Positions 8,369 through 16,791 are shown, numbered from the stretch's first letter. The stretch is 48,907 nt of DNA from Marinifilaceae bacterium (GCA_016936255.1 JAFGYE010000118.1:1-48907); one strand, 5' to 3'. Notes: a model not told the origin generated them from the letters alone. Program-made: numbers and translations.

Positions 8369-8947
8369 ATGCTGAATAATCTCAAAGATTATCAATTAAT
8401 ATTAGCCTCTCAATCGCCTCGAAGACATCAAATGCTGAAGGAATTGGGTTTGATTTTTGAAATAAGAACAAAAGAAGTAGAGGAGATTTATCCTGAAGGA
8501 TTAACACCGGAGCAAATTCCTGTTTATCTGGCCGAATTAAAAGCCAAAGCATTCGGGGCGGATTTTAAATCCAATGAGTTGGTGATCACAGCAGACACGG
8601 TTGTTTGTGTTGATGATTGGATTCTTGGAAAACCTAAAGATAGAGCTGATGCTTTTGAAATGCTAAATGCATTGTCCGGCAGATCGCATCAGGTAATAAG
8701 TGGAGTTTGCTTAATGAGTAAAGAGAAGAAAATAAGCTTTTCTACAACTACAAATGTGCATTTTAAAGCTTTGTCGGAAGAAGAGATTGATTATTACATA
8801 GATAATTACAAACCTTTCGATAAAGCGGGTGCATATGGAATTCAGGAATGGATTGGTTTTATTGGGATTGACGGCATTGAAGGATCTTATTTTAACGTAG
8901 TCGGTTTGCCTATTCAACGGCTTTATCAGGAACTTTCAACTTTTTAA
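8369..8947 (+). CDS. maf: Maf family nucleoside triphosphate pyrophosphatase
   Basis: A 192-aa protein of normal Maf length. It has the signature LASQSPRRHQMLKELGL near residues 12-28, the acidic ITADTVV segment, GKPKD, SGRSHQVISGV, and AGAYGIQ. Maf enzymes hydrolyse non-canonical or bulk NTPs to NMP and diphosphate as house-cleaning enzymes; overexpression blocks septation in Bacillus. The reading frame begins 3 bp after the UbiA-type gene, so coupling is likely. Confidence 0.92.
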   Translation: MLNNLKDYQLILASQSPRRHQMLKELGLIFEIRTKEVEEIYPEGLTPEQIPVYLAELKAKAFGADFKSNELVITADTVVCVDDWILGKPKDRADAFEMLNALSGRSHQVISGVCLMSKEKKISFSTTTNVHFKALSEEEIDYYIDNYKPFDKAGAYGIQEWIGFIGIDGIEGSYFNVVGLPIQRLYQELSTF

Positions 8948-8964
8948 CAGCACATCTATTACGA

Positions 8965-9360
8965 ATTACGAAATTTAAATTACGAATGAAGAAAGATAAT
9001 ATTGTACAACAAAAAAGTTATCAATTTGCAGTTCGAATAGTGAAAATCTGTAAGTATTTACAAGAAGAAAAAAAGGAATATATATTATCCAAACAGTTGT
9101 TACGATCTGGAACTTCAATTGGAGCTAACATTGAAGAAGCAATTGGAGGACAAAGTGAGAAAGATTTTTTTGCCAAGCTAACAATATCGTATAAAGAAGC
9201 AAGAGAAACACATTATTGGATCAGGTTGCTTGGTGATACGGGTTATCTCACAAAAGAAGAAAGTCAAAGTCTTCTAAGTGATACTGATGAATTGCTTAGA
9301 ATAATTGGAAGTATCCAGAAAACGATGAGGGTACGTAATTCGTAATTGAAAATTCGTCAT
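8965..9360. repeat. Inverted-repeat-bounded cassette carrying four-helix-bundle gene 1
   Basis: A 27-nt arm at 8965-8991 matches the reverse complement of 9334-9360 at 22 of 27 positions. In a second register, 13 bases are exact (ATTACGAATTACG at 8958-8970 against CGTAATTCGTAAT at 9334-9346). The arms are built from iterated ATTACGAA words. The start codon (8986) and stop codon (9343-9345) of the gene lie inside the arms. Mobility is inferred. Confidence 0.6.
8986..9345 (+). CDS. Four-helix-bundle protein (S23 / 23S rRNA intervening-sequence protein family)
   Basis: A 119-aa, charged, all-helical protein. The central motif LLRSGTSIGANIEEAIGG followed by KDFFAKLTISYKEARETHYWIRLL is diagnostic of the S23/Avd-like four-helix-bundle family. 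Members occur inside 23S rRNA intervening sequences and as solitary genes; solitary members have no settled function. Here the gene is not in rRNA but between maf and the S46 peptidase, fully enclosed by an imperfect inverted repeat. A second, divergent member with the same arrangement is at 16412. Confidence 0.88.
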   Translation: MKKDNIVQQKSYQFAVRIVKICKYLQEEKKEYILSKQLLRSGTSIGANIEEAIGGQSEKDFFAKLTISYKEARETHYWIRLLGDTGYLTKEESQSLLSDTDELLRIIGSIQKTMRVRNS

Positions 9361-9389
9361 TAATAAACAACAACACAAAATATATTATC

Positions 9390-11573
9390 ATGATTAAAAA
9401 ATTAAGTCTACTTCTCATGGCAGTTTTACTGTTTATGGGAACTCAGGTAAAAGCTGATGAGGGAATGTGGATTCCTATGCTTTTGGAAAAATACAATATC
9501 GAAGACATGCAAAAGGCTGGATTTAAGCTTTCTGCTGCTGATATTTATGATATCAATAAGGCATGTTTGAAGGATGCTGTTATTGGTTTGGGGCGTGAGG
9601 GAAGTCCTTTTCATCACTTCTGCACCGGCGAGCTGATCTCAGATAAGGGATTGATTGTTACGAATCATCACTGTGGATACGGTGCCATTCAGAATCACTC
9701 AACTTTAGAGCACGACTATTTAAAAGATGGTTTTTGGGCCATGAGTCAAGACGAAGAATTAGTTAATGAAGGAATAACAGCTTCATTTTTAATTCGTATG
9801 GAAGATGTTACCGCGCAGGTTTTGGATAGTATTACCGATGATACCAAGGAGGAAGTTCGTCAGAAAATGATTGCCAGGCATATTAAGAAAATTCAGGATG
9901 CAACCGAAAAAGATTCGGACTATCGTGCGAGTGTTAAAGCCTTTTTTAACGGGAATCAATATTTTCTATCGGTATATGAGATATATAAAGATGTACGTTT
10001 GGTAGGTGCTCCTCCATCAGCAATTGGTAAATTTGGTGGTGATACAGATAACTGGATGTGGCCTCGTCATACGGGTGATTTTTCGATGTTTCGGATTTAT
10101 GCCAACAAAGACAATAAGCCTGCTTCTTATTCTAAGGAGAATGTTCCAATGAAACCAAAACAGTCATTCAAAATTTCTCTTAAAGGTGTACATGAAGGTG
10201 ATTTTACGATGGTTTTTGGATATCCGGGAACTACAACAGAATACCTAACATCTGATGCATTGGATTTAATGACAAAGGTTGATAATCCACATAAAATCAA
10301 AATCAGAACAAAGAAATTAGATTTGATGAGAGCGGATATGGATGCTTCACCAATGGTTCGAATTCAATATTCAGCAAAATATGCAGGTGTTGCCAATTCA
10401 TGGAAAAGATGGCAGGGGGAAATTACAGGACTAAAGCGATTGAATGCAATTGCCAAGAAAAAAGAATTGGAAGAAAAATTTGAAATCTGGGCAGATAGCA
10501 GTGACGATTTGAAGAAAAAATATGCTGGAATTGTAGCAGAAATGGGAGCCTTGTACAAAGAGTTGACTCCAATTAGTCTGGCCCGCGATTATGCCATTGA
10601 GGCTGGTATTCGTGGCTCAGAAGCTGTGACTTTTGCTGTTAAATTTAAGAAACTGGCAAACCTAAGCAAAAAAGATCAGGATCAACTTGTCGGTCTTGTT
10701 GCTGAATTGAAAAAGTCGAGCGAAGAGTTTTTCAAGAATTATAACAATCCAACAGATAAAAAGCTTTTGGCTGCTTTGCTGAAAATGTATAGCGGGAAAC
10801 TGACGGATGAATATCTGCCAAAAGAGATTGTAAATATCCGGGAGAAATACAATGGCGATTTCGAAGCTTATGCAGAGAAGGCAATGTCTAAATCGGTATT
10901 TGCTGACGAGAATAAATTGAATAATTTACTGGATAATTATAAATTGTCATTTGGTAAGCGTTTGACTAAAGATCCTATTTTTGTTTTAGCAAACAGCATT
11001 TACTTCTTTTACGAATCGGAAATTTATCCGGTTTACAGCAAAATCATTACAAAAACGACAAAGCTGCAACGCACCTATATGGCAGGTTTAATGGAAATGC
11101 AAAAAGATAGAACTTTTTATCCTGATGCTAACTCCACATTCAGGGTTCATTATGGAAAAGTAGCCGGATACAAAGCCCGAAACGCTGTAACTTACGATTA
11201 TTATACCACATTGGATGGAATTATTGAGAAAGACAATCCTGAGATTTTTGATTATGATGTTCCTCAAAAGCTAAGAGACCTTTATCATGCAAAAGATTTT
11301 GGAAATTACGCAAATGCAAAGGGCGAAATGCCGGTTTGTTTTGCTGCAACTAATCATACTACCGGAGGAAATTCGGGCAGTCCGGTTTTAAATGCCAATG
11401 GTGAGTTAATCGGTTTGAATTTCGACCGCGCTTGGGAAGGCGTAATGTCTGATTTAATGTACGATCCTGAGATTTGCAGAAACGTATCACTGGATATTCG
11501 CTACGTATTATTTCTTGTCGATAAATTTGCCGGAGCAGGATATTTATTGGATGAGATGAATATTGTGGAGTAA
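9390..11573 (+). CDS. S46 family dipeptidyl-peptidase (DPP7/DPP11-like)
   Basis: A secreted 727-aa serine exopeptidase that releases dipeptides from polypeptide N-termini in the periplasm. The signal peptide is residues 1-22 (VKA/DEGMW). The chymotrypsin-fold triad is visible: His in TNHHCGYG (91-98), Asp in DNWMWPRHTGDFSMFRIY, Ser in TTGGNSGSPV. The residue after FD in GLNFDRAWEG is Arg; in Porphyromonas the equivalent Arg marks DPP11 (Asp/Glu at P1) while Gly marks DPP7. A DPP11-like specificity is therefore likely but not certain. Length is normal for the family. It starts 44 bp after the four-helix-bundle gene and is followed by the 23-bp repeat array. Confidence 0.92.
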   Translation: MIKKLSLLLMAVLLFMGTQVKADEGMWIPMLLEKYNIEDMQKAGFKLSAADIYDINKACLKDAVIGLGREGSPFHHFCTGELISDKGLIVTNHHCGYGAIQNHSTLEHDYLKDGFWAMSQDEELVNEGITASFLIRMEDVTAQVLDSITDDTKEEVRQKMIARHIKKIQDATEKDSDYRASVKAFFNGNQYFLSVYEIYKDVRLVGAPPSAIGKFGGDTDNWMWPRHTGDFSMFRIYANKDNKPASYSKENVPMKPKQSFKISLKGVHEGDFTMVFGYPGTTTEYLTSDALDLMTKVDNPHKIKIRTKKLDLMRADMDASPMVRIQYSAKYAGVANSWKRWQGEITGLKRLNAIAKKKELEEKFEIWADSSDDLKKKYAGIVAEMGALYKELTPISLARDYAIEAGIRGSEAVTFAVKFKKLANLSKKDQDQLVGLVAELKKSSEEFFKNYNNPTDKKLLAALLKMYSGKLTDEYLPKEIVNIREKYNGDFEAYAEKAMSKSVFADENKLNNLLDNYKLSFGKRLTKDPIFVLANSIYFFYESEIYPVYSKIITKTTKLQRTYMAGLMEMQKDRTFYPDANSTFRVHYGKVAGYKARNAVTYDYYTTLDGIIEKDNPEIFDYDVPQKLRDLYHAKDFGNYANAKGEMPVCFAATNHTTGGNSGSPVLNANGELIGLNFDRAWEGVMSDLMYDPEICRNVSLDIRYVLFLVDKFAGAGYLLDEMNIVE

Positions 11574-11587
11574 TTATTTCCTGAGGG

Positions 11588-11817
11588 ATACAAGAAAAAT
11601 GTATTTCTCTTGTTATTTTATAAGAATTTCCTTGTACAATACAAAGGGGTTTCCTTGCATTAGGGAGCCCCTTTCCCTTGTACAGGGAAGAGGTTGAGTG
11701 TTGTGCAAGGGAAGTCTTGAGCCTGGTGCAAGGGAGAACTTGAGTCTGGTGCAAGGGAAAACTTGATCGCAGTGCAAGAAAAAAAATAATCGTCGCAGTA
11801 GAAAAATATTTGTGACA
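11588..11817. repeat. Degenerate tandem array, about 10 units of 23 bp
   Basis: It fills most of the 398-bp gap 11574-11971. Unit starts: 11588, 11611, 11634, 11657, 11680, 11703, 11726, 11749, 11772, 11795. The clearest units are GTGCAAGGGAAGTCTTGAGC(CTG), GTGCAAGGGAGAACTTGAGT(CTG) and GTGCAAGGGAAAACTTGATC(GCA). Each of these three contains the small dyad CAAG-N6-CTTG. The period of 23 is kept across strongly diverged units. The period is not a multiple of three, so it is non-coding; there are no spacers, so it is not a CRISPR. Confidence 0.75.
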
Positions 11818-11842
11818 ATACCAGAAGTATAACAAACAAAAT

Positions 11843-11909
11843 AAAAGAGATTGCTTCAACAAAAAGTTCTATTTTATTGTGATACTGTACTTTTAAAATG
11901 GTCTCTTTT
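11843..11909. other. Possible nested hairpin downstream of the stress-protein gene
   Basis: AAAAGAGA (11843-11850) can pair with TCTCTTTT (11902-11909), enclosing a second pair AAAAGT/ACTTTT. It could act as a weak terminator between the convergent peptidase and stress-protein genes. The long loop makes it uncertain. Confidence 0.3.
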
Positions 11910-11971
11910 TTATTAGTCAGAATTCAAGTTTCGGAAATGAAATAAAGGGGGCATATCTGCAATGTATTTTA

Positions 11972-12787
11972 TTAATTACAAGGCAAATAGTAGTCTTTCA
12001 ATGGATTGATAAATAGGATCGGATTATCTTCTTTCTTGAGGATGCTTTTTAGTTGACTGGGGCCGGACCAGGACGCAATCCAGCCAGGATTACGATTCGA
12101 CATGAGTACAATTAAATCTGAATTTAGATTTTTTGAAAATTGAATTGCCTTCCGGTTGATGTTTCTGCTTTTGCACTCCGTTTTAACAATTTTGTATTCG
12201 AACTTAAACTGTTCAAACATTTTTTTAGTGAAGAGCAATGTAGCCTTTATGGTGCGATGATAAGCTTCGGATTTTTCATTGGGAGCAATCAGATGAATGA
12301 TTGCATTGTTGAATCTTCCAAAATAACTGGCCCAGATCATTTTCTCTTTACTTTCTTTTTTGTAATCTATGGGAACGATTATGTTCTCGTATTTACAATC
12401 TGGATTTGTACTTTCTGTCACAATAATCGAAGGGATTTTTGCTTCCAGTATCCATTTGAAAATGGAATTTCGTTTTAGAAAATGATTTAGTGATCCTTTA
12501 GGAAATTGGGTTACAATAAAAATTGCATCCAATTCTTGTATGCTGAGATTAGGTTCCCGTTTGCTGTTTTTTAATTCTATTATTTTGTAAGGAATTGACT
12601 GCAGATTGAATTTTTCAATCTGATTATGACCTATGGAGAGATGTGTTTTACCAATTTTGGGAGGGTAATTTGCAAAGGCTACTCCTGATTTAAAAAGTTT
12701 AGCCAACGTGAAAGCATGTTTGATTGCTACGTTGGAACATTCAGGATCTTGAATTAAAACGAGTATATGTTGCTTCTTAATGCTCAT
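11972..12787 (-). CDS. Universal stress protein (UspA-like, two domains)
   Basis: A 271-aa cytosolic protein with two Usp-like alpha/beta halves: IKKQHILVLIQDPECSNVAIKHAFTLAKLF at the start and YENIIVPIDYKKESKEKMIWAS in the middle, ending in NPILFINP. The usual ATP motif G-x2-G-x9-G-S/T is not clearly present (NRNPGWIASWSGPSQ), so it is probably a non-ATP-binding type. The frame is open to 12910, but the ATG at 12785-12787 is chosen because MSIKKQHILVLIQD is a normal Usp start and the upstream part has no family resemblance. It is divergent from the hydrogenase operon. Confidence 0.75.
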   Translation of the reverse strand: MSIKKQHILVLIQDPECSNVAIKHAFTLAKLFKSGVAFANYPPKIGKTHLSIGHNQIEKFNLQSIPYKIIELKNSKREPNLSIQELDAIFIVTQFPKGSLNHFLKRNSIFKWILEAKIPSIIVTESTNPDCKYENIIVPIDYKKESKEKMIWASYFGRFNNAIIHLIAPNEKSEAYHRTIKATLLFTKKMFEQFKFEYKIVKTECKSRNINRKAIQFSKNLNSDLIVLMSNRNPGWIASWSGPSQLKSILKKEDNPILFINPLKDYYLPCN

Positions 12788-13117
12788 TAAATAGAGAAAA
12801 AAATAAGTAATTGAGTTCTTGTATTCTGCACTTGTATGCGAATATAACCAAAAAAAACTTGTCAGTTTGATTCTAAGACCTACAAGAATTTTGAACAATG
12901 GTATTGACATAAAATGCTTGCTGATCTATGATTGTATTGAAGTGTTGAAATTGCAATTTATCATGATCTGTTTTGTCTTTATTGAGTTATTTAGATTTAA
13001 TATGTATTTTATTTTTTTGTATCTATTCCGTTAGATATCATTTATTAATCCTACTCAAATACTTATCTTAGCGCAATCGGAATAGAATAATTGGTAAACA
13101 TAAGTTGGTGCTGTGAT
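12788..13117. other. Divergent intergenic region upstream of the hydrogenase operon
   Basis: 330 bp, very A/T-rich, between usp (minus) and the first DRTGG gene (plus). I see no perfect TAnnTTTG box. TATCTTAG near 13066 (plus) and a TATATTCG-like box near 12840 (minus) are one mismatch from consensus and could serve as -7 elements. Short open frames here (for example 12819-13034) have no credible protein features. Confidence 0.35.
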
Positions 13118-13465
13118 ATGGTGAAAGTGGCTGATCTAGTTGATAAACTTAATGCAAGTGTTATTTGTGGAAAAGATGATCTGAATCAGGACATAAGTTT
13201 TGGTTTTGCATCAGACTTAATGAGTGATGTACTAACTTTGGATACAGATAACCTGCTGTTAATAACAGGGTTAAATAATCTTCAGACAATTAGGACATCG
13301 GAAATGTCAGACATTTCTTACATTTTATTTGTGAGGGATAAGAAGGTCTCACAGGAAATGAAAGACTTGGCTTGTGAGAACAACATTACACTAATTGAAT
13401 GCAGTTATTCAATGTTTAAAGCATGTTCTATTTTGTGTGAAATGGGTTTAGAACCAGTATATTAA
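13118..13465 (+). CDS. DRTGG-domain protein (first copy)
   Basis: A 115-aa protein starting MVKVADLVDKLNASVICG, in the DRTGG-like fold found beside [FeFe]-hydrogenase and phosphotransacetylase/CBS proteins. It carries the pattern of an N-terminal strand/helix, FGFASDLMSDVLTL, then LLLITGLNNLQTIRTSEM. The second copy at 15263 has the same order (GGYTSDLLSDVMGN, VWVTLQTHKNIMAI). Function unknown; a ligand-sensing or adaptor role is inferred from the company of kinase-like and hydrogenase-like genes. The frame is open from 13091, but the ATG at 13118 aligns with the paralog's start. First gene of the operon; the next gene begins 5 bp after its stop. Confidence 0.75.
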   Translation: MVKVADLVDKLNASVICGKDDLNQDISFGFASDLMSDVLTLDTDNLLLITGLNNLQTIRTSEMSDISYILFVRDKKVSQEMKDLACENNITLIECSYSMFKACSILCEMGLEPVY

Positions 13466-13470
13466 AGGGG

Positions 13471-13884
13471 ATGATATTTACATTTTTTATTGAGGGGGGC
13501 AATTTTTCTAAAGCAGGAACAGCTTCTAGTGAAGTTAAAAAAATATTGAAGCAATTAAATGTTGATTCGAAGATAATTAAACGAACAGTGGTTTCATTGT
13601 ATGAGGCTGAAGTAAACGTGGTCGCACACGCTTTCGAAGGAGATATGAATGTTGAAATTTTTCCGGATAAAATAATTGTCAGGATCGAAGATAAAGGACC
13701 AGGGATACCTGATATTGATAAGGCAATGGAAAAAGGTTTTTCTACAGCCACACCTAAAGTCCGGGAAATGGGTTTTGGTGCCGGTATGGGTTTGCCGAAT
13801 ATAAAAAAGAATTCAGATCAGATGATTATTAGTAGTAAAGTTAATGTTGGAACCAAATTAGAAATCGTTAACTATCTGAAATAA
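13471..13884 (+). CDS. RsbW-like ATP-binding protein (anti-sigma-type GHKL kinase)
   Basis: A 137-aa stand-alone HATPase domain. The N box is EAEVN (45-49), G1 is DKGPGIPD (74-81), and the G2 loop is GFGAGMGLPNIKK (about 100-112). This is the serine-kinase/anti-sigma architecture of RsbW/SpoIIAB rather than a full histidine kinase, since there is no dimerisation His domain. It lies 7 bp before the sensory-type hydrogenase. In established [FeFe]-hydrogenase clusters of anaerobes such ATPases are thought to pass on the redox or H2 signal; the target here is unknown. Confidence 0.8.
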   Translation: MIFTFFIEGGNFSKAGTASSEVKKILKQLNVDSKIIKRTVVSLYEAEVNVVAHAFEGDMNVEIFPDKIIVRIEDKGPGIPDIDKAMEKGFSTATPKVREMGFGAGMGLPNIKKNSDQMIISSKVNVGTKLEIVNYLK

Positions 13885-13891
13885 AAAGAAG

Positions 13892-15259
13892 ATGGAGAAG
13901 GCTCATTTTTATCATGCACTAAAAGTAGTTGAGGAGGTTTGCATTGGTTGTACGCATTGTATGAATGTGTGTCCAACTTCGGCAATTCGTGTGAAAAATG
14001 GAACTGCCGATATTAATAAAAATGCCTGTGTTGATTGTGGTGAGTGTTTGAAATGTTGTCCGGTAAATGCTATTATTGTTGAGCAGGATGATTTCACTCA
14101 GATCTTTCATTTTAAGCAACGGGTTGCTCTGCTTCCAACCGTACTTCTGGGACAATTTCCAGATGATATTTCCGAAAAGCAAATTTATTCTGTTATCCAT
14201 GACTTAGGGTTTACCCATGTATATGAGGTGGATGAAACTTCCGATATTCTTACCGAAGCCACTAAAACTTACATGAGTAAGCGTCATCAGGAACGTCCTT
14301 TTATTTCCAGCTTTTGTCCCGCAATCGTTCGCTTGATTCAGGTGAAGTTTCCTGCTTTGGTAGAACATATCGTTCATTTAAAACCAGTTATTGATATTTC
14401 TGCTTTGTTCTATCGTAAAAAGCTTAAAAATGAAGGGTTTTCCGACGATGATATTGGGATATTTTATGTGACACCTTGTGCGGCCAAAATTGCTGCAGTG
14501 AAGAGTCCTGTTGGTGAAGAAAAATCTTTTATTGATGGGGTTATTAATATGGATTTTATTTACAATAAAGTATTGCTAAGTATCAAACGGAATAAATCAG
14601 AAGGAATTAAGTATGAGCTGAATAAATACATGTCCAGGAGAAGTATTGGTTGGACATTAACAAATGGAGAAGCATCACAGTATTCAGGCAGATGTCTGGC
14701 TATTGATGAAATTCATAATGTGATTGAGGTGCTGGAGAAGTTGGAGAATGAAGAAATTAAGGACGTCGATTTTTTGGAGTTGCGCGCCTGTGATCATTCT
14801 TGTGCAGGAGGTGTTTTAACCACAGAAAATAGATTTTTAGCTATAGAGCGATTACGGAAAAGAGGGGATTGGTACCATCGGAATCGGCCTATTATTCTTG
14901 AAGAGAAAGAAATTGAAAAGTATCGCCCTTATTTATTGGAAAACATTTCAATTAGGAATATTGAACCTCGGTCAATTTTAAGTTTGGATACTGATATGAT
15001 GGAGGCGATGAAAAAAATGGCCAAGATCAATCGCATCTTGAAAGTTTTACCAAGTATAGATTGCGGCGCTTGCGGCGCGCCACGTTGTCAAGCCCTGGCT
15101 GAGGATGTGGTGCAGGGAAAAGCCAAGATGACACAATGCGTTTTCCTTCAAAAGATGTTGACCAAAGAAGGATTAATTACTCCTCAGGAATCGTTTGATA
15201 TCTCAGAGAATACCTGGGGGGTAAAAAGATTTGAAAAGAAAAATATTAACGATCATTAG
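13892..15259 (+). CDS. Putative sensory [FeFe]-hydrogenase with N- and C-terminal Fe-S clusters
   Basis: A 455-aa protein. Residues 17-27 and 46-56 carry two 4Fe-4S motifs (CIGCTHCMNVC, CVDCGECLKCC). The hydrogenase-type H-cluster domain follows with altered motifs: L1 is SSFCP (ligand Cys142 kept, proton-shuttle Cys replaced by Phe141), L2 is TPCAAK (Cys196, Thr instead of Met, no Glu further on), L3 is ACDHSC (Cys300, Cys304, Arg instead of Met). All four H-cluster Cys ligands remain. The C-terminus has CxxCx4Cx16C (391, 394, 399, 416), the extra 4Fe-4S domain. This matches the group C/D sensory [FeFe]-hydrogenase description (for example HydS) and not a catalytic enzyme. It lies between kinase-like, DRTGG and PHP genes, upstream of the catalytic hydABC. 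Confidence 0.85.
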   Translation: MEKAHFYHALKVVEEVCIGCTHCMNVCPTSAIRVKNGTADINKNACVDCGECLKCCPVNAIIVEQDDFTQIFHFKQRVALLPTVLLGQFPDDISEKQIYSVIHDLGFTHVYEVDETSDILTEATKTYMSKRHQERPFISSFCPAIVRLIQVKFPALVEHIVHLKPVIDISALFYRKKLKNEGFSDDDIGIFYVTPCAAKIAAVKSPVGEEKSFIDGVINMDFIYNKVLLSIKRNKSEGIKYELNKYMSRRSIGWTLTNGEASQYSGRCLAIDEIHNVIEVLEKLENEEIKDVDFLELRACDHSCAGGVLTTENRFLAIERLRKRGDWYHRNRPIILEEKEIEKYRPYLLENISIRNIEPRSILSLDTDMMEAMKKMAKINRILKVLPSIDCGACGAPRCQALAEDVVQGKAKMTQCVFLQKMLTKEGLITPQESFDISENTWGVKRFEKKNINDH

Positions 15260-15262
15260 ATA

Positions 15263-15598
15263 ATGAAAGTACAAGACATAGTTGATAAGCTGGGATTAAA
15301 AGTATGCAGTGGATCTGCAGGTTTGGATCGCGAAATTGAAGGAGGGTATACTTCTGACCTTTTGAGTGATGTTATGGGAAATGCAGATGAAAATCAGGTT
15401 TGGGTTACTTTGCAAACTCATAAAAATATTATGGCAATTGCCTCTTTAAAGGAGTTGGCGGCAATAATCCTTGTAAAAGGATACGAACCGGAAACTGATG
15501 CTGCAGAACAAAGTAATTTAGAGGGAATTCCTATTCTGTCTTCAGAGGAGGAAGCTTTTGAATTAACAGGGAAATTGTTCGGGCTATTAAAGAAGTAA
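15263..15598 (+). CDS. DRTGG-domain protein (second copy)
   Basis: A 111-aa paralog of the protein at 13118, beginning MKVQDIVDKLGLKVCSG and containing EGGYTSDLLSDVMG and IPILSSEEEAFELTGKLFG. It starts 3 bp after the sensory hydrogenase stop, so it is translationally close. Having two DRTGG proteins around the sensory hydrogenase suggests either a heterodimer or separate ligand sensors; this is inference. Confidence 0.78.
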   Translation: MKVQDIVDKLGLKVCSGSAGLDREIEGGYTSDLLSDVMGNADENQVWVTLQTHKNIMAIASLKELAAIILVKGYEPETDAAEQSNLEGIPILSSEEEAFELTGKLFGLLKK

Positions 15599-15609
15599 AT
15601 GAAATTGAA

Positions 15610-16356
15610 ATGAAAGTTTTTCGAGCTGATTTGCATACTCATACTGTCCTGTCTCCATGTGGAGATTTGGAAATGAGCCCTGTGAATATTGTTCGGATTG
15701 CAAAAGAACGTGGCGTTGACATTTTGGGAATAACAGATCATAATTCAACTTTGCATGCAGCTTTAATCAAGCAGTTGGCAGAAAAAGAAGGAATTATGGT
15801 GATGATGGGAGCAGAGGTAACTACCAAAGAAGAAGTTCATTGTTTGTGCTTTTTTGAAACAGAACATTTGCTTTCTGATTTTCAAATTTATCTTGATCAG
15901 CATTTGCCTAAGATTCCAAATGACACAAAATACTTTGGATACCAGGTTGTGGTAAACGAAGAAGAGGAGATTGTGCAGGAAATAGATAATTTGTTGATAT
16001 CAGGCTTGAATCAGGGAATCAATGAGGTTGAACAGAAAGTTCATGAACTTCAAGGTTTGTTTATTCCAGCTCATATCAATAAGACGCAAAATAGTATTAT
16101 CAGTCAACTGGGTTTTTTGCCAACAGATTTGAAAGTGGATGCTTTGGAGATTTCAATGCATACCACGAAAGATGAGTTTTTAAGTAAGAATAAATATCTG
16201 AAAGGGTATACTTTTATCCAAAGTTCAGATGCACATTATATTGATAATATAGGCAATGTATGCAGCCAATTTATAATGGAGGATGCAAGTTTTTCTGAAA
16301 TTAGAAAAGCACTTAGAGGAGAAGAAGGAAGAACAGTTGAGTTGGAAAAAAGGTAA
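15610..16356 (+). CDS. PHP-domain phosphoesterase-like protein
   Basis: A 248-aa protein with PHP metal motifs: DLHTHT (His9, His11), ITDHN (Asp43, His44), MGAEV (Glu69), a His in FIPAHI, and the late SSDAHY. These bind three metals in family members (polymerase/histidinol phosphatase superfamily, YciV-like nucleotidases). The substrate is unknown. It is part of the signalling block in front of hydABC, a neighbourhood also known for clostridial and thermophile [FeFe]-hydrogenases. The C-terminus (GEEGRTVELEKR) runs up to the left arm of the second four-helix-bundle cassette. Confidence 0.85.
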   Translation: MKVFRADLHTHTVLSPCGDLEMSPVNIVRIAKERGVDILGITDHNSTLHAALIKQLAEKEGIMVMMGAEVTTKEEVHCLCFFETEHLLSDFQIYLDQHLPKIPNDTKYFGYQVVVNEEEEIVQEIDNLLISGLNQGINEVEQKVHELQGLFIPAHINKTQNSIISQLGFLPTDLKVDALEISMHTTKDEFLSKNKYLKGYTFIQSSDAHYIDNIGNVCSQFIMEDASFSEIRKALRGEEGRTVELEKR

Positions 16357-16366
16357 AAGGTTTAAA

Positions 16367-16778
16367 TCAGCAATTGGCGTTTGGCCTTTAGTTTTTAGCA
16401 AAAAAAAAAGAATGAGAAATTTCAGGAAGTTAAATGTTTGGCAAAATGGAATATCAATAGTTAAAAGGATTTATCGATTGGTGGAGTTGCTTCCTGAGAA
16501 TGAAAAATATGGATTGAGAAGTCAAATATGTAGGGCTGCTATTTCTGTTCCTTCTAATATTGCGGAAGGATGTGGTCGAAATACTGATGCTGACTTTAGA
16601 AGATTTCTTGATATTGCATTGGGCTCTTTGTTTGAATTGGAGACTCAGCTAATTATTATGGTGGAACTTAAATATGTCAATGAAGTAAAAATGAATGATT
16701 TAATTGATCTTATTCATCAGGAAGAGAAGATGATCAATAGTTTAATAACAAAGCTAAAAGCCAATTGCGAACAGCTAA
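16367..16778. repeat. Inverted-repeat-bounded cassette carrying four-helix-bundle gene 2
   Basis: Arms at 16367-16391 and 16754-16778 match as inverted repeats at about 18 of 25 positions, including TTGGCCTTTAG against CTAAAAGCCAA (10 of 11). The 9-mer GCAATTGGC occurs in the left arm and its complement GCCAATTGC in the right, offset by eight bases. The arms are made of iterated GCTAAAAGC/GCCAATTGC words. This repeats the layout of the 8965-9360 cassette with different words. Confidence 0.55.
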
Positions 16779-16786
16779 AATCTTAA
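16412..16786 (+). CDS. Four-helix-bundle protein (S23 family), second copy
   Basis: A 124-aa helical protein with the family core LRSQICRAAISVPSNIAEG and the FRRFLDIALGSLFELETQL segment. It belongs to the S23/intervening-sequence family but to a different subgroup from the gene at 8986. The frame is open from 16283; the ATG at 16412 (MRNFRKLNVWQNG) is the standard start for the family, and upstream codons overlap the PHP gene and the repeat arm. It sits in the middle of the hydrogenase operon in the same direction, so it need not stop read-through. Its stop lies 5 bases before the probable start of the next gene. Confidence 0.88.
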   Translation: MRNFRKLNVWQNGISIVKRIYRLVELLPENEKYGLRSQICRAAISVPSNIAEGCGRNTDADFRRFLDIALGSLFELETQLIIMVELKYVNEVKMNDLIDLIHQEEKMINSLITKLKANCEQLKS

Positions 16787-16791
16787 TTAAA

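Noticed and set aside
11359-11862. 167-codon open frame on the minus strand
   Set aside because: It overlaps the S46 catalytic Ser region and the 23-bp repeat array. The product is low complexity and has no family features.
13892-15259. Second catalytic [FeFe]-hydrogenase
   Set aside because: The proton-shuttle Cys, both active-site Met residues and the L2 Glu are replaced, and there is no 2Fe-2S or His-Cys3 domain. A sensory role fits better.
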